From: Selenomonadaceae bacterium UBA2897
GTDB taxonomy: Bacteria; Bacillota; Negativicutes; Selenomonadales; Selenomonadaceae
Length of the DNA: 7,393 nucleotides
NCBI GenBank assembly: GCA_002350105.1
Contig: DEDT01000013.1
Location: 2,902 to 10,294, forward strand
Direction: 5' to 3'
The notes below the pieces were generated by a model that made no database searches, was not told where the DNA came from, and saw only the letters and a program-made list of their open reading frames with translations. Made by a program: the position numbers and the translations under genes. Shown here in pieces: positions 1-5,354 of this stretch. Each line of letters begins with the position of its first letter. Position 1 is the first letter of the stretch.

Positions 1-671
1 TCTATAACTCCATCCTGACGGCAGTGGCGCACGGTGCCAGCCGCCAGAACGACATCGCCACGGCAGTGGGACGCACAGGCTCGCAGATTACGTTCTACCT
101 GAACAACCTGCAGTCGCTGGAGCTGCTCACGCGGCAGGTGCCTGTGGAAAGCAAAAACAGCCGCAAGGCCATCTATGTAATTGCGGATAATCTCTACCGC
201 TTTTGGTATCGTTTTATGCCGGAGTGTGCGACGCTCATCGCCATGGGTATGGGGGAGCGGGCCTGGCAGGCGCGCATCGCTCCTCAGCTATCGGAGTATT
301 TTGGCCATGTTTTCGAGGATATCGCCATGCAGTACGTACAGGCGCAGGTACGTCAGGGGACGATTCCCGAGCTCTATACGACGTATGGCCATTGGTGGGG
401 CAATAACCCCAGGCAGAAACGGGAGGAGGAGATTGACCTCGTCTGCACGAATGAAACGGATATCCTCTGCGGCGAATGCAAATGGCGCAACGAGCCCGTG
501 GGCTTGTCCGTGCTGACAACGCTGCAGGAACGTGCCGCCCTGATTCAGCGCCAGCGCAGGCTGCACCTGATGCTCTTTGCTAAATCCTCCTTTACGCTGG
601 AATTGCAACAGGCAGCAGCGGAGAAAGAGATTCAGCTGGTCACGCTGCGGGATTTGCTGGCTTTGTGCTGA
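1..671 (+). CDS. AAA-type ATP-binding protein with C-terminal DUF234 (PD-(D/E)XK-like) domain, 5' truncated
   Basis: The reading frame is open from the left edge (first full codon at 3) to TGA at 669-671, giving 222 visible residues. The GTG at 24 is an internal valine, because the homologous reading continues upstream of it. Counting from that GTG, residues 1-50 form a winged helix-turn-helix (SRQNDIATAVG, then YLNNLQSLELLTRQ), followed by the characteristic SRKAIYVIADNLYRFWYRF segment that opens DUF234. The C-terminal part carries a PD-(D/E)XK nuclease-like signature: E98 in VFED, D138 in EEEIDLV, and E151-x-K153 in GECKW. Proteins of this family are usually about 450-480 residues with an N-terminal P-loop ATPase, so roughly the ATPase half lies outside the window. 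Family knowledge: these archaeal/bacterial ATPases are widespread but their cellular role is not settled. The nuclease residues look intact, but activity is inferred. No terminator is evident before the next gene. Confidence 0.85.
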   Translation, partial: YNSILTAVAHGASRQNDIATAVGRTGSQITFYLNNLQSLELLTRQVPVESKNSRKAIYVIADNLYRFWYRFMPECATLIAMGMGERAWQARIAPQLSEYFGHVFEDIAMQYVQAQVRQGTIPELYTTYGHWWGNNPRQKREEEIDLVCTNETDILCGECKWRNEPVGLSVLTTLQERAALIQRQRRLHLMLFAKSSFTLELQQAAAEKEIQLVTLRDLLALC

Positions 672-743
672 GACAGGATAAATTGGCAGGATTTCGGCGG
701 AGAACGGCGAAGTACCTCAGTAAATGAAACGGGGGCGGGCAAA

Positions 744-1454
744 ATGTGTATCAGAATGTGTATGCTCTATGTACTGGTTGCCGTGCTTTGGCTGTTGCCA
801 TCGTTGGCGGGGGCGGCTGCGGCGACGGCTCAGACGGGACAGGCTGCGGCTGTTCAGACGAGCGCGGTGACGGCAAACGCTCAGGCGGAAGAGGCCGGGG
901 GACAGCAACCGTTGCGCGTGGCGCGGGTGCCGCTGGTCGTGAGTCCTGGCTGCTGGATGGTGCCGGAGGAGCGCGTGCAGGCGGATTTGGAAACGCAGAT
1001 TGATCACGCCATGCATGTACCGCTTAATGGTGTCCTGCATTATGTGGACAATCTGCCGGAGGAGCAGTGCGAGCAGGCTTTGGCCGATGCCTATGCGGCA
1101 CTCGGCCGCCGGGCACATCTGAAGCAGGTCGTGCGTCACATGGGGGAGCAGCTGCCGGCAGACCTCGTGGTGGTGCCCATGCTCACGGGCTATGAGCAGT
1201 ATGTGACCTATGGCGGCTGGAACTGGGATCGCGGCCCCATTCTGCACAGCTATGCCGCTGTGGTCATCGGCATCTACGATCACCGCACGGATGAAGCTTT
1301 TGTCAAAACTGCTTCGCGGATGTTTCACGATGAGTACAGCAGCACAGGCGATGTTGCCACGCTGGCCCATGAGTCTATGCAGCAGGTGATACAGGAAACA
1401 AATCTATACCAGCGCGTCCACCGGAATGACCGCAGCCAGGCACAGGCCGATTAG
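744..1454 (+). CDS. Secreted protein of unknown function
   Basis: I do not recognise the family. The 236-residue product begins with a hydrophobic stretch (residues 7-24, ending LPSLAGA) that looks like a Sec signal peptide with likely cleavage after AGA at about 24. There is no lipobox cysteine, so it is probably soluble or loosely envelope-bound rather than a lipoprotein. Residues 25-55 are a low-complexity Ala/Gln/Thr linker. A single alpha/beta domain follows from about 57 to 225, with hydrophobic strands RVARVPLVV, ADLVVVPML and YAAVVIGIYD and an aromatic/glycine patch, YVTYGGWNWDRG. The mature part has two cysteines (C70, C109) that could pair. The strand order resembles periplasmic domains of the CsgG/LpoB or TolB-N kind, but that is only an impression. 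The start ATG has a G-rich sequence 4-13 bases upstream (731-739). It looks monocistronic, with hairpins immediately after the stop. Confidence 0.8.
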   Translation: MCIRMCMLYVLVAVLWLLPSLAGAAAATAQTGQAAAVQTSAVTANAQAEEAGGQQPLRVARVPLVVSPGCWMVPEERVQADLETQIDHAMHVPLNGVLHYVDNLPEEQCEQALADAYAALGRRAHLKQVVRHMGEQLPADLVVVPMLTGYEQYVTYGGWNWDRGPILHSYAAVVIGIYDHRTDEAFVKTASRMFHDEYSSTGDVATLAHESMQQVIQETNLYQRVHRNDRSQAQAD

Positions 1455-1490
1455 GCAGGAGCCGGCACCTGCCTTTCTGGCTCTCTTTTA
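1453..1490 (+). terminator. Hairpin overlapping the stop codon of the secreted-protein gene (weak terminator candidate)
   Basis: AGGCAGG (1453-1459) pairs perfectly with CCTGCCT (1468-1474) around an 8-base loop. A pyrimidine-rich but interrupted tail (TTCTGGCTCTCTTTTA) follows. The stem uses the last two bases of the TAG stop. The tail is poorer in U than a classic intrinsic terminator. Confidence 0.4.
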
Positions 1491-1503
1491 TTCCCGATGA
1501 CGT

Positions 1504-1545
1504 AAGAGGCCCTTCAGGTTTGTGCACCTGAAGGGCTCTTTGGCG
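1504..1545 (+). terminator. Strong hairpin, probable terminator of the secreted-protein gene
   Basis: GCCCTTCAGGT (1509-1519) and ACCTGAAGGGC (1526-1536) form an 11-bp perfect stem with a 6-base loop (TTGTGC). With one bulged G (1509) the stem can be extended outward using AAGAG at 1504-1508 and CTCTT at 1536-1540. The T-run after it is short (CTTTGGCGTTT), so termination efficiency is uncertain. It lies about 50 bases after the stop codon and before the promoter at 1578, which fits a transcription-unit boundary. Confidence 0.6.
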
Positions 1546-1577
1546 TTTGGGAAAGCGGCAGGCTTTTGCAGGATGGC

Positions 1578-1606
1578 TTTACGCTGGACGGATTTATTGA
1601 TATAAT
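1578..1606 (+). promoter_or_regulatory. Sigma-70-type promoter for the amidase gene
   Basis: A perfect -10 box TATAAT (1601-1606) sits 17 bases after TTTACG (1578-1583), which matches TTGACA at four of six positions. The predicted start point is near 1613, giving an untranslated leader of about 97 bases. It lies directly after the 1504-1540 hairpin and before the amidase gene, as expected for a new transcription unit. Confidence 0.7.
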
Positions 1607-1680
1607 AGATAGGCTATAGATAGCGGCAATAAGCCGTAACAAGAAGCAGTGTTGGCCAAAGAAGACCGGCACGGCTGTTA

Positions 1681-1713
1681 ATGCTTTTGAGTCAGGATCG
1701 ATTTTTAGGATGA
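1681..1713 (+). CDS. Possible 10-codon upstream ORF overlapping the amidase start
   Basis: ATG at 1681 opens a frame encoding MLLSQDRFLG whose TGA stop (1711-1713) overlaps the amidase ATG as ATGA. No clear ribosome-binding site precedes it, so translation is doubtful. If it is translated, it could couple to the amidase start, whose own Shine-Dalgarno (AGGA at 1694-1697, 12 bases upstream) is badly spaced. Chance is a fully plausible alternative. Confidence 0.15.
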   Translation: MLLSQDRFLG

Positions 1714-2303
1714 AACGCAGAGATTTTCTGAAGAATATATTCGTGCTGGGCACGGGGCTGGCCCTCGCACCGGAGCTGGCGGCCGGGAAGCTGGCGGAGG
1801 CGGCCTGGCAGACGGGCGGTGAGCTGCCTGGCGTCGTCGTGCAGCCGACGTACCTGCATTTTCGCAGCCTCACGAATCGCACGCGTACCGATGCGATCGT
1901 CGTGCACCATATCGGCAATACGAATGCCGATGTCTCGGCGGCTACGGTGCATGAATGGCACCTCGCGAATGGCTGGGCGGGTATCGGCTACCACTACGTG
2001 ATTCGCAAGGATGGCACGATTGAGCAGGGGAGGCCGCTGGGGACAGTGGGAGCGCACTGCTACGGCGAGAACTATCATACGGTGGGCGTCAACATCGTGG
2101 GCAATTTCGAGATTGCCGAGCCGGAGCCCGCGCAGATGGCCTCAGCGGCGCGCCTCTTAGCGGCGATTTGCCGCTTCTATGGTTTCGCGCCGGGTAGCGA
2201 TACGATCTTTGGCCATCGTGATTTCAACGCCACGGCCTGCCCTGGGGAGAATCTCTATGTGCGTCTGCCGGAGCTGATCCGCATGACGCAGGCACAATAT
2301 TAA
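1710..2303 (+). CDS. Tat-exported N-acetylmuramoyl-L-alanine amidase (Amidase_2/PGRP-type)
   Basis: This 197-residue enzyme should cleave the amide bond between N-acetylmuramic acid and L-alanine of peptidoglycan, outside the cytoplasmic membrane. The N-terminus MKRRDFLKN followed by a hydrophobic stretch (10-24) matches the twin-arginine consensus RRxFLK, so export in folded form by Tat is likely. The catalytic domain spans about 60-190. The zinc ligands are H66 or H67 (VVHHIGNT), H169 (GHRDF) and C177 (TACPG), with Y94 in GIGYHYVI and T175 two residues before the cysteine, the arrangement of amidase-active PGRP/T7-lysozyme relatives. GAH (114-116) and VGVNIVGNF (125-133) are further family blocks. 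There is no separate cell-wall-binding domain. No other in-frame start codon exists in the leader, which supports ATG 1710. It is probably cotranscribed with the small membrane protein downstream. A role in remodelling or recycling is inference. Confidence 0.9.
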   Translation: MKRRDFLKNIFVLGTGLALAPELAAGKLAEAAWQTGGELPGVVVQPTYLHFRSLTNRTRTDAIVVHHIGNTNADVSAATVHEWHLANGWAGIGYHYVIRKDGTIEQGRPLGTVGAHCYGENYHTVGVNIVGNFEIAEPEPAQMASAARLLAAICRFYGFAPGSDTIFGHRDFNATACPGENLYVRLPELIRMTQAQY

Positions 2304-2366
2304 TCCATGACGACATCAGATTGTACCTTATTGTATTTTATGATGCGAATCGGATATACATCTGGG

Positions 2367-2373
2367 AAGGAGG
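2367..2373 (+). promoter_or_regulatory. Ribosome-binding site that fixes the start of the small membrane protein
   Basis: AAGGAGG lies 10 bases before ATG 2384. It favours that ATG over the in-frame TTG at 2321, which has no Shine-Dalgarno, and over the TTG at 2378, which is only 4 bases away. Confidence 0.75.
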
Positions 2374-2383
2374 GGCGTTGCCT

Positions 2384-2716
2384 ATGCGTTACCGTTGGTT
2401 TGATACGGAAGAACATGAGGATGAATACGGCCAGCCGCTGAGCCGGGCGGCCCACGACCCGACGCTGCAGCCGCCACCGGCCGAGGGACTGACAAAGGGC
2501 GGTGCGACGGGCTGCGTGCTGGCCGCGGGCATCCTGCTCTACGGCCTCGTCACCTGGGACACGCCGCTGAGCTTGTTCAGCCTATCCTTTCTCATGTATA
2601 TGCTGCGCCCGCTCGTGCGTCAGCATGGCGGCGCGTATGGTGAATCCCTCAGCCATGCCATGTACGGTTTCAGCCTCGCGGCGGGCTGCGGTGCGTTGCT
2701 GCTCGCTTACCTGTGA
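2384..2716 (+). CDS. Small predicted membrane protein, unknown function
   Basis: I do not recognise a family. Starting at ATG 2384 the product is 110 residues. Residues 1-38 are hydrophilic and acidic (FDTEEHEDEYG, then a PPP stretch). Three hydrophobic segments follow at about 40-58 (ATGCVLAAGILLYGLVTW), 61-78 (PLSLFSLSFLMYMLRPLV) and 89-110 (the C-terminal LSHAMYGFSLAAG onward), so it is probably an inner-membrane protein with an exposed N-terminal tail. An in-frame TTG at 2321 would add 21 residues but lacks a ribosome-binding site. The gene follows the amidase by 80 bases with no terminator between them and is closed by a strong terminator, so the two probably share one transcript. A functional link to the cell wall would be guesswork. 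Confidence 0.7.
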   Translation: MRYRWFDTEEHEDEYGQPLSRAAHDPTLQPPPAEGLTKGGATGCVLAAGILLYGLVTWDTPLSLFSLSFLMYMLRPLVRQHGGAYGESLSHAMYGFSLAAGCGALLLAYL

Positions 2717-2743
2717 TCCCTTGCGGATTGCAGGTATTTTTTT
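2708..2743 (+). terminator. Intrinsic terminator of the amidase / membrane-protein unit
   Basis: TACCTG (2708-2713) pairs with CAGGTA (2731-2736). The stem continues through two G-U pairs and ATCC (2716-2719)/GGAT (2725-2728) to a 5-base loop, giving about 12 pairs. A run of seven T (2737-2743) follows directly. The stop codon TGA (2714-2716) is inside the stem. Confidence 0.9.
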
Positions 2744-2907
2744 ATGCTTTTTCGTGTGATATTGTGCTATTTTTGCGCACTCTTTGCACATAAATGACAA
2801 TAATACAGAAATTATCAAAAAATATTATTTTTTTCTTTTTTCAGCAGGAATTTTTCCTTGTATAGCGAATTCATGAGTATAGGGAAAACAAAACAAGGGT
2901 AATTCAA
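2744..2907 (+). promoter_or_regulatory. AT-rich upstream region of the glycogen operon
   Basis: This gap contrasts sharply with the GC-rich genes around it. It contains A/T tracts at 2817-2822 (A6), 2828-2834 (T7) and 2836-2841 (T6). The best promoter guess is TTTTCA (2838-2843), 17 bases, TATAGC (2861-2866), four of six matches in each box. Alternatives such as ATGACA (2794-2799) have a good -35 but no correctly spaced -10. A short inverted repeat AGGAA-TTT-TTCCT (2846-2858) lies between the proposed boxes and could be an operator. Promoter activity is likely for the region as a whole; the exact boxes are uncertain. Confidence 0.45.
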
Positions 2908-2958
2908 ATGAAGTCAAATCACATCGTACCACGAAAACCCAAGGGGGATTTGTTATGA
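2908..2958 (+). CDS. Possible 16-codon leader peptide ORF upstream of glgC
   Basis: ATG at 2908 opens a frame encoding MKSNHIVPRKPKGDLL, whose TGA (2956-2958) overlaps the glgC ATG (2955-2957) as ATGA. A plausible Shine-Dalgarno, AAGGG (2895-2899), stands 8 bases before it. The glgC ribosome-binding site lies inside this ORF, and CAAATC (2915-2920) can pair with GATTTG (2947-2952) to place that site in a hairpin loop. Together these would allow translational coupling of glgC to the leader. The peptide shows no run of one amino acid that would suggest classical attenuation. A chance ORF cannot be excluded at this length. Confidence 0.35.
   Translation: MKSNHIVPRKPKGDLL
2941..2948 (+). promoter_or_regulatory. 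glgC ribosome-binding site
   Basis: AAGGGGGA ends 6 bases before the glgC ATG and lies within the putative 16-codon leader ORF. Confidence 0.75.
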
Positions 2959-4109
2959 GAAAGACAGAGTGCCTCGCCATGATCCTGGCTGGCGGTCAGG
3001 GCAGCCGCCTGGGAGCATTGACGAAGAAAATCGCGAAGCCGGCCGTACCGTTTGGCGGCAAATATCGTATCATCGATTTTCCACTGAGCAACTGCGCGAA
3101 TTCGGGCATTGACAAAGTCGGCGTACTGACGCAGTATCGTCCGCTGGAACTGCATAACTACCTGGCTTCCGGCAGTGCCTGGGATCTCGACAAGAAAGAG
3201 GGCGGCGTCTTTATCCTGCCGCCGTACGCACGCGAGAAGGGCGCGGATTGGTATCGTGGCACGGCTGATGCCATCTACCAGAACCTGAACTTCATCGACC
3301 TCGCCGATCCGGACTACGTGCTGATTCTCTCCGGCGACCACATCTACACGATGGATTATTCCTGGATGCTTGAGGCGCATAAGCGCAACAAGGCAGATGC
3401 AACGATCGGCGTCATCGAGGTGCCGTGGGATGAAGCACCGCGCTTCGGTATCATGAATACGGATAAGACGGGCCGCATCGAGGAGTTTGAGGAGAAACCA
3501 GCGAAGCCAAAGTCGAATCTGGCTTCCATGGGTATCTACATCTTCAGCAAGGACTTCCTCGAGAAGTATCTCATCGAGGATGCCAGGGATGAGACGTCGG
3601 CGCATGACTTCGGCAAGAACATCATCCCGAAGATGCTCGCGGACAAGGCGCGTCTCTTCTCCTATGCCTTCGAGGGCTACTGGAAGGATGTCGGCACGAT
3701 CGAGAGCCTTTGGCAGGCCAATATGGATCTGCTGCAGGATAAGCCGCCCTTCGAGCTCGATGGTGACTGGCGTATCTATTCCTCGAACCCATCCATGCCA
3801 CCTCACTATGTCGGTCCTGAGGCTCAGATCAAGAGCTCGATGATCAGCGAAGGCTCCATGATCCTCGGCACGGTCGAGAACTCGGTTATCTTCCCGGGCG
3901 TGCGCATCGGCAAGGGAGCTCATGTTATGAACTCCGTCATCATGCCGTCCACGGTCATCGCCGAGGGCGCCACGGTGGACTATGCGATTGTCGCGCAGAA
4001 TTGCCGCATCGAGTCCGGTGCCCAGGTAGCCGGCGAGCCCGGTGCCATAACGGTTGTAGCCGAAGGCGAGACGGTAGCCGCAGAAGCAGGCAGCAAGCAG
4101 GCTGGCTGA
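2955..4109 (+). CDS. glgC: Glucose-1-phosphate adenylyltransferase (ADP-glucose pyrophosphorylase), catalytic subunit
   Basis: GlgC converts ATP and glucose-1-phosphate to ADP-glucose and pyrophosphate, the committed step of bacterial glycogen synthesis in the cytoplasm. The 384-residue length is normal for the Firmicute type. The N-terminal nucleotidyltransferase domain carries the signature LAGGQGSRLGALTKK (11-25) and AKPAVPFGGKYRIIDFPLSN (27-46), then WYRGTADA (99-106), the catalytic aspartate D128 in SGDHIY, and FEEKP with K181, which corresponds to the glucose-1-phosphate-binding lysine of the E. coli enzyme. SMGIYIF (191-197) and YWKDVGT (242-248) follow. Residues about 287-360 form the C-terminal left-handed beta-helix of hexapeptide repeats (for example GVRIGKGA). 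All catalytic landmarks are intact. It leads a glgC-glgD-glgP cluster, 27 bases before glgD. A good ribosome-binding site and a possible leader ORF precede it. Confidence 0.97.
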   Translation: MRKTECLAMILAGGQGSRLGALTKKIAKPAVPFGGKYRIIDFPLSNCANSGIDKVGVLTQYRPLELHNYLASGSAWDLDKKEGGVFILPPYAREKGADWYRGTADAIYQNLNFIDLADPDYVLILSGDHIYTMDYSWMLEAHKRNKADATIGVIEVPWDEAPRFGIMNTDKTGRIEEFEEKPAKPKSNLASMGIYIFSKDFLEKYLIEDARDETSAHDFGKNIIPKMLADKARLFSYAFEGYWKDVGTIESLWQANMDLLQDKPPFELDGDWRIYSSNPSMPPHYVGPEAQIKSSMISEGSMILGTVENSVIFPGVRIGKGAHVMNSVIMPSTVIAEGATVDYAIVAQNCRIESGAQVAGEPGAITVVAEGETVAAEAGSKQAG

Positions 4110-4122
4110 GCCGCATGAGGAT

Positions 4123-4127
4123 GGGAG
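4123..4127 (+). promoter_or_regulatory. glgD ribosome-binding site that decides the start
   Basis: GGGAG lies 9 bases before GTG 4137. A GAGG at 4117-4120 would instead serve TTG 4128. The GTG gives an N-terminus, MKDVMGIINL, that resembles known GlgD proteins better. Confidence 0.55.
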
Positions 4128-4136
4128 TTGATAATC

Positions 4137-5243
4137 GTGAAAGATGTAATGGGTATCATTAACCTGCAGGAGGAGAGTAAGTTCATCCGTGAGCTGACGG
4201 AGGGGCGCAACGTGGAGTCCATCCCGTTCGCCGGCCGTTACCGGCTCATCGACTTTGCCCTCTCCAGCATGGTGAATTCCGGGATCAGCAATGTCGGCAT
4301 CATGCTGCCGAACAATCCGCGTTCGGTACTCGATCATCTTCGTTCCGGCAAGGACTGGGATCTGGCCCGTCGTCATGAAGGCCTCTTCTATCTGCCGTCG
4401 GCAGAGGATGAGGATAACCCGGTGAAAGGCGACTTGAAGAATTTCTACCACAATCTGGATTTCTTCGAGCACCACGGCCAGCAGTACGTATTGCTCGCCA
4501 ACGGCAGCTTTATCTACAACATGGACTTCAATGAGCTGTTGCGCTTCCACCAGAATACGGGTGCCGATGTCACGTTGGTCTATCACATGGTATCGGGTGA
4601 GCAGCAGGGTCGCAGTGTCGTCATTGAGACGGCGGAGAACGGCCTCGTCGAGGACCTGGCTATCCGCAACACCGTCTACGACGGCACGAAGGTCAGCATG
4701 GGCATCGTCCTCATGAGCAAGCGCCTGTTCACGGAGATTATCCGCGACAGCTACGAGCACGGCGGCCTGAGCTTCGAGCTCGATGCGCTCGTGCGCAAGG
4801 CGAAGGATTATACCATCTATGCCTACGAGCACGATGGCTATACCTCGCATGTAGACTCTACGTCGTCTTACTATCAGACCAGCATGGATGTCCTGCAGCC
4901 GGAGGTATGGGAAGAGCTCTTCATGGGTGAAAACTCCATCTATACAAAGGTCAAGGATGCAGTGCCGGTGCAGTACAAAGGCACGTCAGAGGTGAATAAT
5001 TCCCTGCTGGCGAATGGCTGTGTCGTGCGTGGCAAGGTGAACAACAGCATCCTGTTCCGCGGCGTCAAGGTCGGCGAGGGTGCCACCATCAAGAACTCCA
5101 TCATCATGGAGAAATGCGATATCCAGGATGGCGCGCTCATCGAGAACGTCATTTGCGATAAAAATGTCATCATCACGAAGGAGAAGTGGCTGAAGGGTGC
5201 GCCCAACTACCCGCTCATCGTGAAGAAAAATGTAGTCATCTGA
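4137..5243 (+). CDS. glgD: GlgD, non-catalytic/regulatory subunit of ADP-glucose pyrophosphorylase
   Basis: GlgD is the Firmicute paralogue of GlgC that assembles with it into a hetero-oligomer and raises its activity; alone it is poorly active or inactive (known from Bacillus/Geobacillus-type systems). With GTG 4137 as start it has 368 residues. It keeps the fold: PFAGRYRLIDFALSSMVNSGI (30-50), SGKDWDL (70-76), SMGI before the second half, and a C-terminal beta-helix (about 285-347). The catalytic signatures are lost. The GGxGxRL nucleotide loop is replaced by GIINLQEESKFIRELT, SGDHIY has become NGSFIY with serine 124 in place of the catalytic aspartate, and the FxEKP sugar-phosphate motif is absent (VEDLAIR instead). 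TTG 4128 is the alternative start, adding three residues. It is 27 bases after glgC and surely cotranscribed. Confidence 0.95.
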   Translation: MKDVMGIINLQEESKFIRELTEGRNVESIPFAGRYRLIDFALSSMVNSGISNVGIMLPNNPRSVLDHLRSGKDWDLARRHEGLFYLPSAEDEDNPVKGDLKNFYHNLDFFEHHGQQYVLLANGSFIYNMDFNELLRFHQNTGADVTLVYHMVSGEQQGRSVVIETAENGLVEDLAIRNTVYDGTKVSMGIVLMSKRLFTEIIRDSYEHGGLSFELDALVRKAKDYTIYAYEHDGYTSHVDSTSSYYQTSMDVLQPEVWEELFMGENSIYTKVKDAVPVQYKGTSEVNNSLLANGCVVRGKVNNSILFRGVKVGEGATIKNSIIMEKCDIQDGALIENVICDKNVIITKEKWLKGAPNYPLIVKKNVVI

Positions 5244-5264
5244 GGAAGCATACCGCTTCCTTTA
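5243..5264 (+). terminator. Short hairpin directly after glgD (attenuator or processing element?)
   Basis: GGAAGC (5244-5249) pairs with GCTTCC (5255-5260) around ATACC, and A5243 with T5261 extends it. Only TTTAT follows before a G-run, so it is at best a leaky terminator. Placed between two genes of one pathway, it may instead stabilise the upstream message. Confidence 0.35.
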
Positions 5265-5269
5265 TGGGG

Positions 5270-5319
5270 GCCGCTGCCCTGGCAGATACGCGATGTGGCG
5301 CTATGTCCGGGTCAGCGGC
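5270..5319 (+). promoter_or_regulatory. Long stem-loop in the glgD-glgP gap
   Basis: GCCGCTGCCC (5270-5279) pairs with GGG-T-CAGCGGC (5309-5319) with one bulged T, enclosing 29 bases. No T-run follows. It ends about 35 bases before the proposed glgP start. It could influence message stability or glgP expression; that function is inference. Confidence 0.35.
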
Positions 5320-5338
5320 TTGTTCTGTAGTATCACTG

Positions 5339-5343
5339 AGGAG
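5339..5343 (+). promoter_or_regulatory. Likely ribosome-binding site of glgP
   Basis: AGGAG is followed 11 bases later by TTG 5355. It abuts the only other in-frame start in this stretch, GTG 5343, too closely to serve it. An in-frame TGA at 5337-5339 bars any start further upstream. Confidence 0.55.
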
Positions 5344-5354
5344 TGTGCAGACTA

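Noticed and set aside
683..743. TTGGCA (683-688) as the -35 box of a promoter for the secreted-protein gene
   Set aside because: It matches TTGACA at five of six positions, but no acceptable -10 box lies 16-18 bases downstream.
717..1370. A 217-codon - strand ORF opposite the secreted-protein gene
   Set aside because: It is His/Arg-rich antisense translation without a ribosome-binding site. The + strand ORF has a signal peptide and a sensible domain pattern.
2321..2383. N-terminal extension of the small membrane protein from TTG 2321
   Set aside because: It has no Shine-Dalgarno, whereas ATG 2384 has AAGGAGG at good spacing.
2858..2874. A catabolite-response (CcpA/cre-like) site near TGTATAGCGAATTCA
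   Set aside because: The central CG is out of register with the consensus by one base, and CcpA use in this lineage is uncertain.
2919..4850. A 643-codon open frame on the - strand antisense to glgC and most of glgD
   Set aside because: It is in exact codon register with glgC and glgD, which share one frame. It stays open simply because these genes almost never use TTA, CTA or TCA. The translation has no recognisable motifs and the + strand genes are certain.
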